This document shows positions 10,228 to 19,229 of a stretch of 64,000 nucleotides of DNA, in pieces. Each line of letters starts with the position of its first letter. Position 1 is the first letter of the stretch. The DNA is from Streptococcus sanguinis (GTDB lineage: Bacteria; Bacillota; Bacilli; Lactobacillales; Streptococcaceae), in the NCBI RefSeq assembly GCF_001078705.1, contig NZ_CDMW01000001.1, positions 1,853,541 to 1,917,540 on the forward strand. Reading direction: 5' to 3'. The notes beneath the pieces are model-generated. The model ran no database searches and was not told the DNA's origin. It was given only the letters and a program-made list of their open reading frames with translations. Position numbers and translations under genes: made by a program.

Positions 10228-10929
10228 TCATTCTTGATTTTCTCGGTCTAATATGGCTGCGCCGACCTGACGGTAAGACACATCTCCCAGAGCTTGAATG
10301 CTGAAGCGACCATTTTCATACTCCAGCACTGTGACACTGCCATTATCGACATTAGGATTTTTCGTGATATTCTCATCAACCAGATAAGCCAAGGTACCAA
10401 TGGTCATACTGTGGCTGACGACCAGAGCATTGCCGCCGCCAGCAGCTTCCAGCTGCTCAGCTATGGCTGAAAAACCTTCCCAGATTCGGCCGCTGAGCTT
10501 TTCCCAGTTTTCCGCCCAGCCAGCCGTATCCACTTCTACCAGACCATTCGCCAAATCAGGCCAACTGAGTTCCTTGTAATTATCCGTCTTAAGAACTCGT
10601 GGGATAACGCCATGAAAGAGCTCACCCCCATAAGCACCATCAAAACTGCCAAAGCACCACTCCCGGATGCGCTTGTCATAGCGATAGGGAATCCGGCCAG
10701 TCAAACCCAGCTCCTCTAGGATAATCCCCATGGTCTGAATGGTCCGGCCGCTATCACTGGAAAAGGCTTTGACAAAAGGCAAGCCCGACTCTTGCAATCC
10801 GATACCCAGCTCACGAATACCGCGCTCACCTTTGGCAGTCAGCGGGGTATCAGACCAGCCCTGAGCCCGGCCAATAGTATTGAACATGGTCTTACCATGA
10901 CGGATAACATAGAGTCTTGTTTTTGACAT
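10228..10929 (-). CDS. Histidine phosphatase (phosphoglycerate mutase-like), paralog B
   Basis: 233 aa, colinear with paralog A. The RHGKTMFNTIGRAQGWSDTP start motif, SDSGRTIQT and ALVVSHSMTIGTL are all conserved. The main differences are in the substrate-cap region (residues about 100-130) and near residue 190, where B has an insertion before the shared DNGSVTV. This fits divergence of substrate range after duplication. A 99-bp gap separates the two genes, so they may be cotranscribed. Confidence 0.9.
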   Translation of the reverse strand: MSKTRLYVIRHGKTMFNTIGRAQGWSDTPLTAKGERGIRELGIGLQESGLPFVKAFSSDSGRTIQTMGIILEELGLTGRIPYRYDKRIREWCFGSFDGAYGGELFHGVIPRVLKTDNYKELSWPDLANGLVEVDTAGWAENWEKLSGRIWEGFSAIAEQLEAAGGGNALVVSHSMTIGTLAYLVDENITKNPNVDNGSVTVLEYENGRFSIQALGDVSYRQVGAAILDRENQE

Positions 10930-11059
10930 ATTTTACCTCTTTTATTTTTCCTTTGTTTATTATAGTATAGACCTTCGTATTCTTTAGATAAAGAAGAGGG
11001 TGAACTCAGTTTCCCACTATGATAGACAGCTGCTCACTGTGAAGTCAGCATCTAATCAA

Positions 11060-11956
11060 CTATAGAGACTTAATATGAACTTTGACGGCACTGACACATC
11101 CAAGAACAATGTACAGATAATGGAGCCAATAATTAAGACCAAACTGTCCGGATAAAGCGGCTTTATTAATAGCGATAATAGCTTGCAAAACATGGCTTTC
11201 TCCTTGGTAAAAAGAATTGGCATAACCGATTTGAACAGCTAAAAAGCTCATCGTTAAAGTAAAAAAGAAACTTGCCACAATTCCTAAAACAGAAATTCCT
11301 TTGACAAACTTTTCATAGCAAGCAATGCTAAATAGCAGTGTAAAACCTGATATGAAGCCCATGGCCAAGGATGCACCTGTCAAGAAAAAGACCAGGCATG
11401 CACCAAGCAAGCTAGTCAAGAAAGCTCCGAAAATCCCCAGGAAATAATGTATTTTCTGCGGACTTCGATGAGGAAGAGGGCGCTTTGTCACCTTATCCTG
11501 TGAGATGGAAATCATCCGCTCATAGCTAGATGGCGTGAGAAAGAGCCAATCTCCTTTGAACTGATACAGGTCGACCTCTCCGGTTTCACCGGTTTTTTCA
11601 CAGGCGCTAACCAACCCTTGCTCCTCAAAGTAGCGGGTGCAGTCTTCGATAGCCTCCTCCAAAATATCCGGCAGCAGATCCCGATCCTGATCAGCTAAAA
11701 TCTGACAGGCTAGGCTATAGCCAGCTCTCTCAAAATCAATCAAGACCTCGGAATCGTTGATTAGAGATTCCAAGGTATCTCGACCAATATAGCCCTGCTC
11801 ACATCTGACTGAAAAGAAAATCGCAAATTCGTCGCCATCCGTTATGGTCTCTAGATAAAAAGCATAATCCCTTCTACGGCCATATATAATGCCGCTCTCT
11901 TTATCAAAATCCAAACCTAAATCAAGGGCCAGCTCAGCTAGCTCTCTTTTATTCAT
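11060..11956 (-). CDS. Membrane protein of unknown function
   Basis: 298 aa. An acidic cytosolic N-terminal half (residues 1-165) is followed by four predicted transmembrane helices (about 170-192, 195-213, 218-240 and 270-290). I recognise no family. The clear two-part build suggests a soluble sensor or binding domain attached to a membrane anchor. It is flanked by more than 100 bp on both sides, so it is likely monocistronic. Confidence 0.7.
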   Translation of the reverse strand: MNKRELAELALDLGLDFDKESGIIYGRRRDYAFYLETITDGDEFAIFFSVRCEQGYIGRDTLESLINDSEVLIDFERAGYSLACQILADQDRDLLPDILEEAIEDCTRYFEEQGLVSACEKTGETGEVDLYQFKGDWLFLTPSSYERMISISQDKVTKRPLPHRSPQKIHYFLGIFGAFLTSLLGACLVFFLTGASLAMGFISGFTLLFSIACYEKFVKGISVLGIVASFFFTLTMSFLAVQIGYANSFYQGESHVLQAIIAINKAALSGQFGLNYWLHYLYIVLGCVSAVKVHIKSL

Positions 11957-12088
11957 AACCTAAACAATCTCCTTATAATCCCCTACATTTCAAGCATCCA
12001 GCTAGACTCAATTCCGCAAACTCCTACTGGGAAACTGAATAGCTGTCCTTTATAATGCTTTCTTAAAAGCTGTTTCAAATCTAGCTTT

Positions 12089-13426
12089 TTAATTTTTAAA
12101 GCTGTGAATGGGAGCTGGAATTTGACCACCCCGCGCGATAAAGGCCGCTGACGAAGCCTGATTGACCTTCATGACCGGAGCTATTCCCAAGAGCCCGCCA
12201 AATTCAATCATATCGCCTTCCTTGCCCTTCGGAATAATCCGCACAGCTGTCGTCTTTTGATTGATAACACCAATCGCCGCTTCATCCGCAATCATGGCTG
12301 CGATGGTTTCAGCAGGTGTCGCTTCTGGAATGGCAATCATATCCAAACCTACCGAGCAGATAGCTGTCATAGCTTCCAACTTTTCTAAATTAAGCGAGCC
12401 ATTTTGCACAGCCGCAATCATGCCCTCATCTTCTGAAACAGGAATGAAAGCACCAGACAGACCACCAACCTGATTGCAGGCCATGACACCGCCTTTTTTG
12501 ACCTGGTCATTGAGCAGGGCAAGGGCCGCTGTCGTGCCATGAGTGCCAACTGTTTCCAAGCCCATTTCTTCCAAGACACGGGCCACTGAGTCTCCGACTG
12601 CCGGTGTTGGAGCCAGACTCAAGTCAACAATCCCGAACTTAACGCCCAGACGCTCGCTGGCCATCTGACCGACCAACTGACCGATACGGGTGATTTTGAA
12701 GGCCGTTTTCTTGACTGTTTCAGCGACCACGTCAAAGCTCTCACCACGCACCTTTTCCAAGGCCCGCTTGACAACACCTGGCCCAGAAACACCGACATTG
12801 ATGACCACATCTGCTTCACCGACACCAGGAAAAGCGCCCGCCATGAAAGGATTGTCCTCTACCGCATTGGCAAAAACGACCAGCTTGGCCGCCCCCATTT
12901 CAGAAAGCCGGGCCGTTTCCTTAATAATCCTCCCCATATCCGCCACTGCCGTCATATTGATGCCGGTCTTGGTTGAGCCGATATTGACAGAGGAGCAGAC
13001 CTTGTCCGTCTCAGCCAAAGCACGTGGAATGGAATTAATGAGGATTTCATCGCCTTTTTGATAGCCCTTTTGAACCAAGGCCGAGAAACCACCGATAAAG
13101 TCAACACCGATTTCCTTAGCCGCCTTGTCTAAAGCCTTGGCCAGAGGCACGTATTCACTGCTGTCTGTCGCTGCCCCAATCAGCGAAATCGGAGTCACTG
13201 AGACCCGCTTATTGACGATGGGAATCCCAAGCTCGGCAGCAATTTCATCCCCAACTGCCACCAGATCTTTTGCTTTGGTCGTGATTTTTTGGTAAATCTT
13301 CTCCGCCGCCCGATCAATATCTGTGTCGATACAGTCCAAGAGTGAAATGCCCATGGTGATGGTCCGAATATCAAAATTCTGCTCCTCAATCATGGCAATG
13401 GTTTCTGTTACTTGTCTAATATCCAT
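12089..13426 (-). CDS. PFL family protein (UPF0210)
   Basis: 445 aa, full length for the family. It starts [20 protein letters not shown] and is rich in Gly/Ala segments ([35 protein letters not shown]). The family has a known fold related to pyruvate formate-lyase but no glycyl-radical motif and no established reaction. It is always found next to a small ACT-domain protein, as here (10 bp apart), which suggests ligand-gated activity. Confidence 0.93.
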   Translation of the reverse strand: MDIRQVTETIAMIEEQNFDIRTITMGISLLDCIDTDIDRAAEKIYQKITTKAKDLVAVGDEIAAELGIPIVNKRVSVTPISLIGAATDSSEYVPLAKALDKAAKEIGVDFIGGFSALVQKGYQKGDEILINSIPRALAETDKVCSSVNIGSTKTGINMTAVADMGRIIKETARLSEMGAAKLVVFANAVEDNPFMAGAFPGVGEADVVINVGVSGPGVVKRALEKVRGESFDVVAETVKKTAFKITRIGQLVGQMASERLGVKFGIVDLSLAPTPAVGDSVARVLEEMGLETVGTHGTTAALALLNDQVKKGGVMACNQVGGLSGAFIPVSEDEGMIAAVQNGSLNLEKLEAMTAICSVGLDMIAIPEATPAETIAAMIADEAAIGVINQKTTAVRIIPKGKEGDMIEFGGLLGIAPVMKVNQASSAAFIARGGQIPAPIHSFKN

Positions 13427-13436
13427 CCTTCACTCC

Positions 13437-13703
13437 TTAGATATTGTACATGGCATCAAAAATGGCTGCGCTTTGAATGTTGATTTTGACATTGAGCTCT
13501 TGTCCGAAAGCTTCAAACTCATTACGAAGGGCCGTAAAATCTTGCTTTTCATCGCTTGACACCAAGGCCATCATGGTAAAATATTCCTCCAAAACAGTTT
13601 GGGAAATATCGTCAATATTCAGCCCCAGCTCCGCAATCTTGGTGGAAACTCCGGCTACAATCCCTGTTTTATCTTTTCCGACAACGGTAATAATTGCTTT
13701 CAT
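13437..13703 (-). CDS. ACT domain-containing protein (UPF0237)
   Basis: 88 aa, essentially one ACT domain: MKAIITVVGKDKTGIVAGVS then LGLNIDDISQTVLEEYFTMM. The ATG at 13703 is chosen over an upstream TTG because GGAG lies 6 nt before it. ACT domains bind small ligands, often amino acids. Partner of the PFL protein downstream, with which it forms a conserved two-gene operon. Confidence 0.95.
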   Translation of the reverse strand: MKAIITVVGKDKTGIVAGVSTKIAELGLNIDDISQTVLEEYFTMMALVSSDEKQDFTALRNEFEAFGQELNVKINIQSAAIFDAMYNI

Positions 13704-13893
13704 GCTTGGCTCCAATCATTTTAGTTTGTCTCATTGTAGCATAAATTCGAGGATTTTGTATACTATTTCAGAAAATAAAGACAGAAGGTTCGGATATTAC
13801 AAATAGCACTTGAAACAAGGAAGATTCTCCTACACTCAGCAATTCACCTTAGAGACTATTTTGGGCAACTTTGTATGTTTATTCTGTTTTTAT

Positions 13894-13922
13894 TTGAAAG
13901 CGCTTTCGATATTTGTTATACT
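13894..13922 (+). promoter_or_regulatory. Promoter with overlapping CcpA (cre) site
   Basis: -35 TTGAAA (13894-13899), 17-bp spacer, -10 TATACT (13917-13922). The cre-like palindrome TGAAAGCGCTTTCG (13895-13908) covers the -35 box, so CcpA binding should block RNA polymerase when preferred sugars are present. The fruA leader has a matching layout on the other strand. Confidence 0.85.
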
Positions 13923-13957
13923 AAATATAGAATATTTTACACAAAGGAGATTTCCTA

Positions 13958-16900
13958 ATGAACGATTCATACAAGAAGCGTCTCTATACTCAGGCTTTAA
14001 GTTTATCAGCCGCTGTATTGATGGCTGTCTTAGCTCAGGGCAAGGCCGCAGCTGACCAGCAGAACAGCACCGACTCACAGCCTGCCACCAATCAGGTAGA
14101 GGCTGTAACTCCTGCGACAGAAGCTGCTCAAGCTGCTCCAAATCAGACAGGAGAAAAAGAGCAGACTCCTACTCCTGCAGCGGACAATCCAGCTGTCTCT
14201 GCAGCAGCTCAAACAAGGGCAGCTGCTTCTGAAGAAGCCAAGACACAGCTGGCTGACAGCACTGTCTATATGTCCGAGCCTGCAGAGGTCAAGGAAACCG
14301 TCCAAGGACAGGCTTCTCAGGCGGGCAAGCTGACCTGGACTCTGGACAATAAACCGATTGCCGACTGGAAAACCTGGAACATGGACAGCGGCACCTTTAC
14401 CGGCCAACCCTTTGTCACAATTGAGGAAAAGGCCGACGGGAACGACCTTCATCTGAATCTGCAGTTTCAAAAGCTTTTCGGAGACGATCTCAGCCTGCGC
14501 TCTCCCAACAATATCCGCCGGACCTATCGAAACTTCATTGGCAGCCATGAATTGGTCGGTACGAGTCAGGACTTAGGACTGACCATTCGTAAAAATATCA
14601 TCTTGCGCCCTTACGAAGACTTCCACAGCCATGAGGAGATGCTGGCATCTATCGAAAAGAGCAGACAGGATGCCAAAACCGATCGCTTGGTACAGATTGA
14701 GGATATCGGAAAGAGCGCTCAGGGTCGTGATATCAAGCTGGGTATCATTAGTTCCGACCAAAAGAGCATTGACGACTATCTCAATACAACCAATCCTCAG
14801 GCCTTGACAAAACCAGCTGAAATGCTGGCAGCTCTCAAAAATGGCAATCTGGACTACAAACTGCCTATCCTCATCAACAATACCCACGCTGATGAACAGC
14901 CTGGGATTGATATTATCACAGGTCTCTTTAAGACCTTTGCGACCAAAGACCAAGTCAGCTTCAAAACAAGTGCTGCCGATGGTTCTGAAAAACTTGTCAC
15001 TCTCAACATCCAAGACTTGCTGAAGAAGTTTATTTTCCTCTTTGACTTTACGGAAAACCCTGACGGCGATGTCCTCAACACGCGGGCTCTGGCCAATGGC
15101 CTTGACCCCAACCGAGATACTGGCTACCAAGCCAATCCTGAAACCCGCACCGTTGCTGGATTGATTAACAAATGGAACCCAATTGCCCTCTATGATATCC
15201 ACGGCTTTGTCAAGGAATTCCTGATTGAGCCAGCAACCCCGCCGCATGATCCTAACTTTGAATATGACCTTTTGGCAGACCTCATGCTGGACAATGCCCA
15301 TCATATGGGGCGGGCCGGCGTTGCCAATTCTGGCTACGACAAATACATCATTCCAAAACTCGACTGGGGAGACGGATGGGACGATTCCTTCTCCGGCTAC
15401 ACAGCGGTTTATTCTATGTACCATGGCATTCTGGGACATACCATTGAAATTCCCGAGGGCAATCAAGAGTCCTACAAGGCTGGATACTATGTAGTCCTAG
15501 GCGGTCTGGACTATCTCGCTCAGAACCCAGATAAGCTCATGGAAATGCGCCTCAACTTCTACCTGCGTGGTATTAATAAGATCGAAGATCCTAAGGCAGA
15601 AAATGAGCTCGTCGGACCAGGTGGCCAGGTTGTAGGCCGGATTAAAAAAGGCCAGGAAAAATTCTTCCCAGACTACTATGTCATCCCGATGGGTCTGGAC
15701 AAGGAGAACGATACCCAAGAAGCCTTTAATATGATTGACTATTTCAAGCGCAACGGTGTGCTTGTCAAAGAACTCAAAGAAGACAGCGGCAACTATAAAA
15801 AAGGTGATCTGGTTGTCGATATGGCGCAAGCTAAGCGTGGCTATGCCAATCATGTCCTCTACAAAGGCTCAAATGAATCTAAGTGGGCAGCTATGTATGC
15901 AGAGTTAGTCGTCAACTTCCCTGATATGAAAGGCTTTAAAGCTCAGCCAGTCTTTGGCGACAAGCTCTTTGAAGGCAAGCTAGGAGAGGTGACAGCCCTC
16001 CGTGCTGCCCGTACTAGCCAGGTTGACAATAAAGCGCCTTATTATGTCATTGCCAATACGTCTGAAAGTGCCGTTAAGGCCGTCAATCAAGCTCTTGCAG
16101 AAGGAAAAAAGGTTTATCTGACAGATGACGGCTATATTGTTGATACTCCGACCTTTACCAGCCTTCTGGATCGCTATGCCATTTACGGTGATGCCCTCTA
16201 TAAGATTCCACAGGGACCAACTCTGAAGCCTCTCAAGGTCTACGCACCACCGCATCAATTTTCATGGGCAGGCGTGGACGCTCCAGCACATACTGCCTTA
16301 GCTCTGAAGAATATGGGCTTTGAAATCGTCGATCGCCCAGAAGATGCTGACGTCATCGTCCTTGAAAGCAACAACTATGACAAGTCTCTTGTCGGACTCA
16401 AGCCAACTATCGTTGTCGGAGGCTCTGCTATGCAGCGCTTGGAAAAATTAGGAATCCTAGACGGCTTCGACGCTGAACGCTTCAAGAACGGCAGTGACTA
16501 TGAAGGACTGATGAAGGCTATTATCCAAGACCAAGACCCGCTGACCAGCGGCTACAAGAAGGATGGACTCTTTTACTCCAACTCTGGTAACTGGATTGCT
16601 AAGATTCCTGCCAACTTTAGAACTCTTGCCAGCATTGCCGGAAGTGACTTCTATATCGCTGGCTGGTGGCCTGGCAATGAGCAACTAGCCAACAAAGTCG
16701 TAGCCATTGCTGGTACCTATAACGAGAAGCCTCTCTTTGTCTATGCTGGCAATCCGACCAATCGGCTTCACCCTGTTCATTTCTACCGCTGGATTTCCAA
16801 TGCTATCTTTGGCAGCCAGTTGGCCGAGCTGACTGACCTCCCGAGTCCTACGACACCTGATCCAACCTATCAAGCGCCAAGTCAGACTGTCCTTGACTGG

Positions 16901-17065
16901 AAGCCTGCTACAGTGAATCCACCGGCTCAAACGGTAGTCTTGACCTACAACAATCAGACTCTACCAGAGACCGGAAGCCAAGAAACAAGTGCTAGCTTCG
17001 CTCTAGCTGGACTTCTGGTTGCTGGAGCAGCTGGACTCTTCCTCTTAAAGAAAAAGGAAGACTAA
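13958..17065 (+). CDS. LPxTG-anchored surface zinc carboxypeptidase (M14)
   Basis: 1,035 aa. Signal peptide (about 1-33, ending near KAAADQ) and a Pro/Ala/Gln-rich spacer to about residue 95. The M14 domain has zinc ligands H310 and E313 (NTHADEQPG), H415 (DIHGF) and probable catalytic E497 (HTIEIPEG). A large extra C-terminal domain follows, then the sortase signal LPETG at 1002-1006, a hydrophobic span and KKKED. Such proteins are covalently wall-linked by sortase A and trim C-terminal residues of external peptides. AAGGAGA precedes the ATG by 8 nt. Transcription is probably carbon-catabolite controlled through the cre site. Confidence 0.92.
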   Translation: MNDSYKKRLYTQALSLSAAVLMAVLAQGKAAADQQNSTDSQPATNQVEAVTPATEAAQAAPNQTGEKEQTPTPAADNPAVSAAAQTRAAASEEAKTQLADSTVYMSEPAEVKETVQGQASQAGKLTWTLDNKPIADWKTWNMDSGTFTGQPFVTIEEKADGNDLHLNLQFQKLFGDDLSLRSPNNIRRTYRNFIGSHELVGTSQDLGLTIRKNIILRPYEDFHSHEEMLASIEKSRQDAKTDRLVQIEDIGKSAQGRDIKLGIISSDQKSIDDYLNTTNPQALTKPAEMLAALKNGNLDYKLPILINNTHADEQPGIDIITGLFKTFATKDQVSFKTSAADGSEKLVTLNIQDLLKKFIFLFDFTENPDGDVLNTRALANGLDPNRDTGYQANPETRTVAGLINKWNPIALYDIHGFVKEFLIEPATPPHDPNFEYDLLADLMLDNAHHMGRAGVANSGYDKYIIPKLDWGDGWDDSFSGYTAVYSMYHGILGHTIEIPEGNQESYKAGYYVVLGGLDYLAQNPDKLMEMRLNFYLRGINKIEDPKAENELVGPGGQVVGRIKKGQEKFFPDYYVIPMGLDKENDTQEAFNMIDYFKRNGVLVKELKEDSGNYKKGDLVVDMAQAKRGYANHVLYKGSNESKWAAMYAELVVNFPDMKGFKAQPVFGDKLFEGKLGEVTALRAARTSQVDNKAPYYVIANTSESAVKAVNQALAEGKKVYLTDDGYIVDTPTFTSLLDRYAIYGDALYKIPQGPTLKPLKVYAPPHQFSWAGVDAPAHTALALKNMGFEIVDRPEDADVIVLESNNYDKSLVGLKPTIVVGGSAMQRLEKLGILDGFDAERFKNGSDYEGLMKAIIQDQDPLTSGYKKDGLFYSNSGNWIAKIPANFRTLASIAGSDFYIAGWWPGNEQLANKVVAIAGTYNEKPLFVYAGNPTNRLHPVHFYRWISNAIFGSQLAELTDLPSPTTPDPTYQAPSQTVLDWKPATVNPPAQTVVLTYNNQTLPETGSQETSASFALAGLLVAGAAGLFLLKKKED

Positions 17066-17070
17066 TACTT

Positions 17071-17110
17071 AAAAATACACCTCCCAATTGATGTGGGAGG
17101 TGTATTTTTA
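17071..17110. terminator. Bidirectional terminator
   Basis: AAAAATACACCTCCC and GGGAGGTGTATTTTT form a perfect 15-bp stem with A and T runs on both sides. It serves the carboxypeptidase gene (+) and the dehydrogenase gene (-) that converge here. Confidence 0.95.
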
Positions 17111-17123
17111 GTTATAAGCTCTG

Positions 17124-18158
17124 CTATTTTTCCACATAGGTATGAAGTGGATAGGTCGGATAGGCTAAGTCACGCGCCAACTCAGAGGTCACATAACCTG
17201 CCGGTGCGTCTAACACAGATGGGATACGATTGACAATGGTAGCACAGGTCAAGGCTACAGTATCAGGCTTGCTGACTGAGAAAACTAGATTTGGATCGCC
17301 GGTAATTTCCCAATCACACATATCCCCGTCATTTTCACGATAGACCTTGCCAATACACTCTACTTCTAACTCAATTCCTTGATGGGTATGAATGGTTGTC
17401 ACAGCCGACATCCCCGTTACTTGACCTGCTGGAACCGTGCGTCCCAGGGTTTCAGAATAAACATCTTCATCCAAAATGTAAGGAACACTCTTTTGTGAAA
17501 TATCCTGAATGGTCCAGTTCATCTTAGAGCAAATAGCTTCAGCAGCATTCCACATATAGGACGGCAGACTCTCAGCACTGGCAATTTCCTTTTCAAATCT
17601 CTCTGAATCGTAACCAGCACCATGCGCTTCTGCCAAAGCCAGACCATAATCTTCCACATTATAGCTGACAATCCCTTTCACCTTTTGAATGCGATTAAGG
17701 CCAGACATAGCCAAGCAAGGCATATTAATCCAGTAAATATCCTGCATGCCTGAGCCCATTACAGTGACACCATATTCTTTGGCCAGCTTGTCCAAGCGGT
17801 TTGTTTCAGATGGCGACGTCGTCCAAGGGTAGATAGCTTCCTCACAGGTCGTGATGATATTAACTCCATGCTTGATGGCTGTTTCAAAAAAATCATACAT
17901 TTCCGGCATATAGGAAGCAATAGTGACAATGGCAATGTCAGCGTCACACTCTCCAAAGACATGTTCGGCATTATCAGAAATCAGAACACCAGTCTTATAG
18001 CCTAGCTCTGCAAAATCGCCAACATCCTGTCCTACTACAGCAGGATTGTTATCAATAGCTCCGACAATTTCTACACCGTGATCCAGCAGATACTTGAAAA
18101 TCACTTTAGACATCTTGCCGCAGCCATACTGAACAGCACGAATTTTTGTATTTCTCAT
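17124..18158 (-). CDS. NAD(P)-binding dehydrogenase, 2,4-diaminopentanoate dehydrogenase-like
   Basis: 344 aa with an N-terminal Rossmann fold (RAVQYGCGKMSKVI). The overall layout resembles the dihydrodipicolinate-reductase-like oxidoreductases that include 2,4-diaminopentanoate dehydrogenase (Ord). The real substrate is unknown; the rest of the ornithine-degradation pathway is not nearby. The ATG at 18158 has GGAGGG 6 nt upstream and is preferred over the longer frame. It is divergent from a MerR-family gene and its promoter has the stretched spacer of MerR-activated genes, so it is probably induced by the MerR ligand. Confidence 0.78.
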   Translation of the reverse strand: MRNTKIRAVQYGCGKMSKVIFKYLLDHGVEIVGAIDNNPAVVGQDVGDFAELGYKTGVLISDNAEHVFGECDADIAIVTIASYMPEMYDFFETAIKHGVNIITTCEEAIYPWTTSPSETNRLDKLAKEYGVTVMGSGMQDIYWINMPCLAMSGLNRIQKVKGIVSYNVEDYGLALAEAHGAGYDSERFEKEIASAESLPSYMWNAAEAICSKMNWTIQDISQKSVPYILDEDVYSETLGRTVPAGQVTGMSAVTTIHTHQGIELEVECIGKVYRENDGDMCDWEITGDPNLVFSVSKPDTVALTCATIVNRIPSVLDAPAGYVTSELARDLAYPTYPLHTYVEK

Positions 18159-18197
18159 GGCAAACCCTCCATTAATTGTTATTATTTTCACAATTAT

Positions 18198-18228
18198 AGT
18201 ATAATATCTCTAGTAACTAGAGAGTCAA
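18198..18228 (-). promoter_or_regulatory. MerR-type promoter with 19-bp spacer and operator
   Basis: Minus-strand -35 TTGACT (18228-18223) and -10 TATACT (18203-18198) are separated by 19 bp. The near-perfect palindrome CTCTAGTAACTAGAG (18208-18222) sits inside the spacer. This is the classic MerR activator arrangement, in which the regulator untwists the overlong spacer. Confidence 0.9.
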
Positions 18229-18244
18229 TAGAGGGTTTTAAAAA

Positions 18245-19081
18245 ATGAAAAAAATTTTGCGTATCGGAGAATTTTCCCAAATAAATCAGATTTCCATCCA
18301 AACTCTACGATTCTATGACCAAATCGGTCTTTTAAAACCCTATAAAGTCGATCCAGAAACCAACTATCGCTACTATCACATCAATCAATCTTCTCTGGTT
18401 GACTCCATTCAGTACCTGCGTCAACTGAATTTTTCTCTAGAAGACATCAAAGAAATCCTATCTGATAAGGACCATTTTCAACTGCACCAGCTTATCGAGG
18501 AACGCTATCAGCGCCTTCTAGAGGAAAAAGAGGATTTAGAAAAACAAATCCAAGAAATCGAAATCTTTCGGTCTGGTGCCCGTATCTATGGCGAAAAGCA
18601 GAGCGAGCAAGAACTGGAAATCCTAACTTTTCCTGAGCGGCAGCTGCTTACTTTTGAAATTGAGCAAAATATTTATCAAATGAAAAGTGAAGAATACGAA
18701 CTTGCTCTCCGCTGCTTCAAGCAAGAAATTCTACTTTACAGTCCTTTTTTCACTCATTTCAGCCGCGTTGGCTCCATTATGAAACAAGAAGATTTCCAAA
18801 AAGAAAGATGGATTTCCAAGCAACTCTGTCTCTTCCATCATACTCCCAATGAACTTCCTCACTTAAATCGAATGTTGCTGCCGGCAGGAAATTATGCTGT
18901 TGCTTACTGCCCTTCCTTCGCAGATGAACTTAAAGCTCTGCCGCATTTTTACCAGGATCTGTCCCAAGCTGGATATACTCCTGTGGGTGATTATATCTGC
19001 GAGGTCATCCATGAACAGCCACAACTCCAGGAGCAGCACCGCGATATGTTCATCCGGATGCAAGTTCGGATAGAGGGATAA
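18245..19081 (+). CDS. MerR-family transcriptional regulator with effector domain
   Basis: 278 aa. The N-terminal MerR winged helix has RIGEFSQINQISIQTLRFYDQIGLLKP and the RYY wing motif. The coiled-coil dimerisation helix (about 80-120) is followed by a C-terminal domain of about 150 residues resembling GyrI/BmrR-type small-molecule-binding domains. It lies divergent from the dehydrogenase gene and probably activates it through the operator between them. Confidence 0.92.
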   Translation: MKKILRIGEFSQINQISIQTLRFYDQIGLLKPYKVDPETNYRYYHINQSSLVDSIQYLRQLNFSLEDIKEILSDKDHFQLHQLIEERYQRLLEEKEDLEKQIQEIEIFRSGARIYGEKQSEQELEILTFPERQLLTFEIEQNIYQMKSEEYELALRCFKQEILLYSPFFTHFSRVGSIMKQEDFQKERWISKQLCLFHHTPNELPHLNRMLLPAGNYAVAYCPSFADELKALPHFYQDLSQAGYTPVGDYICEVIHEQPQLQEQHRDMFIRMQVRIEG

Positions 19082-19173
19082 AAAGCAAGTAGATGCATGT
19101 AGTAGAATTTCTTGCCAGATACTAGAGCATGCCCAGCCAAAAACTAATCATTTCACAAGCCGTATCTATATCA

Positions 19174-19203
19174 AAAAAGGACGGGAAAACCCCATCCTTT
19201 TTA
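19174..19203. terminator. Terminator between merR-like gene and fruA
   Basis: AAAAAGGA..TCCTTTTT with an inner GGG/CCC pairing. It has A and T tracts on both sides, so it can serve both converging genes. Confidence 0.8.
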
Positions 19204-19229
19204 TGTGCAAATAACCATCGCTTAGCACC

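Noticed and set aside
14573-15466. A 297-codon open frame opposite the M14 carboxypeptidase
   Set aside because: It is antisense to the catalytic domain, where zinc-ligand motifs show the plus strand is coding; no start signals.
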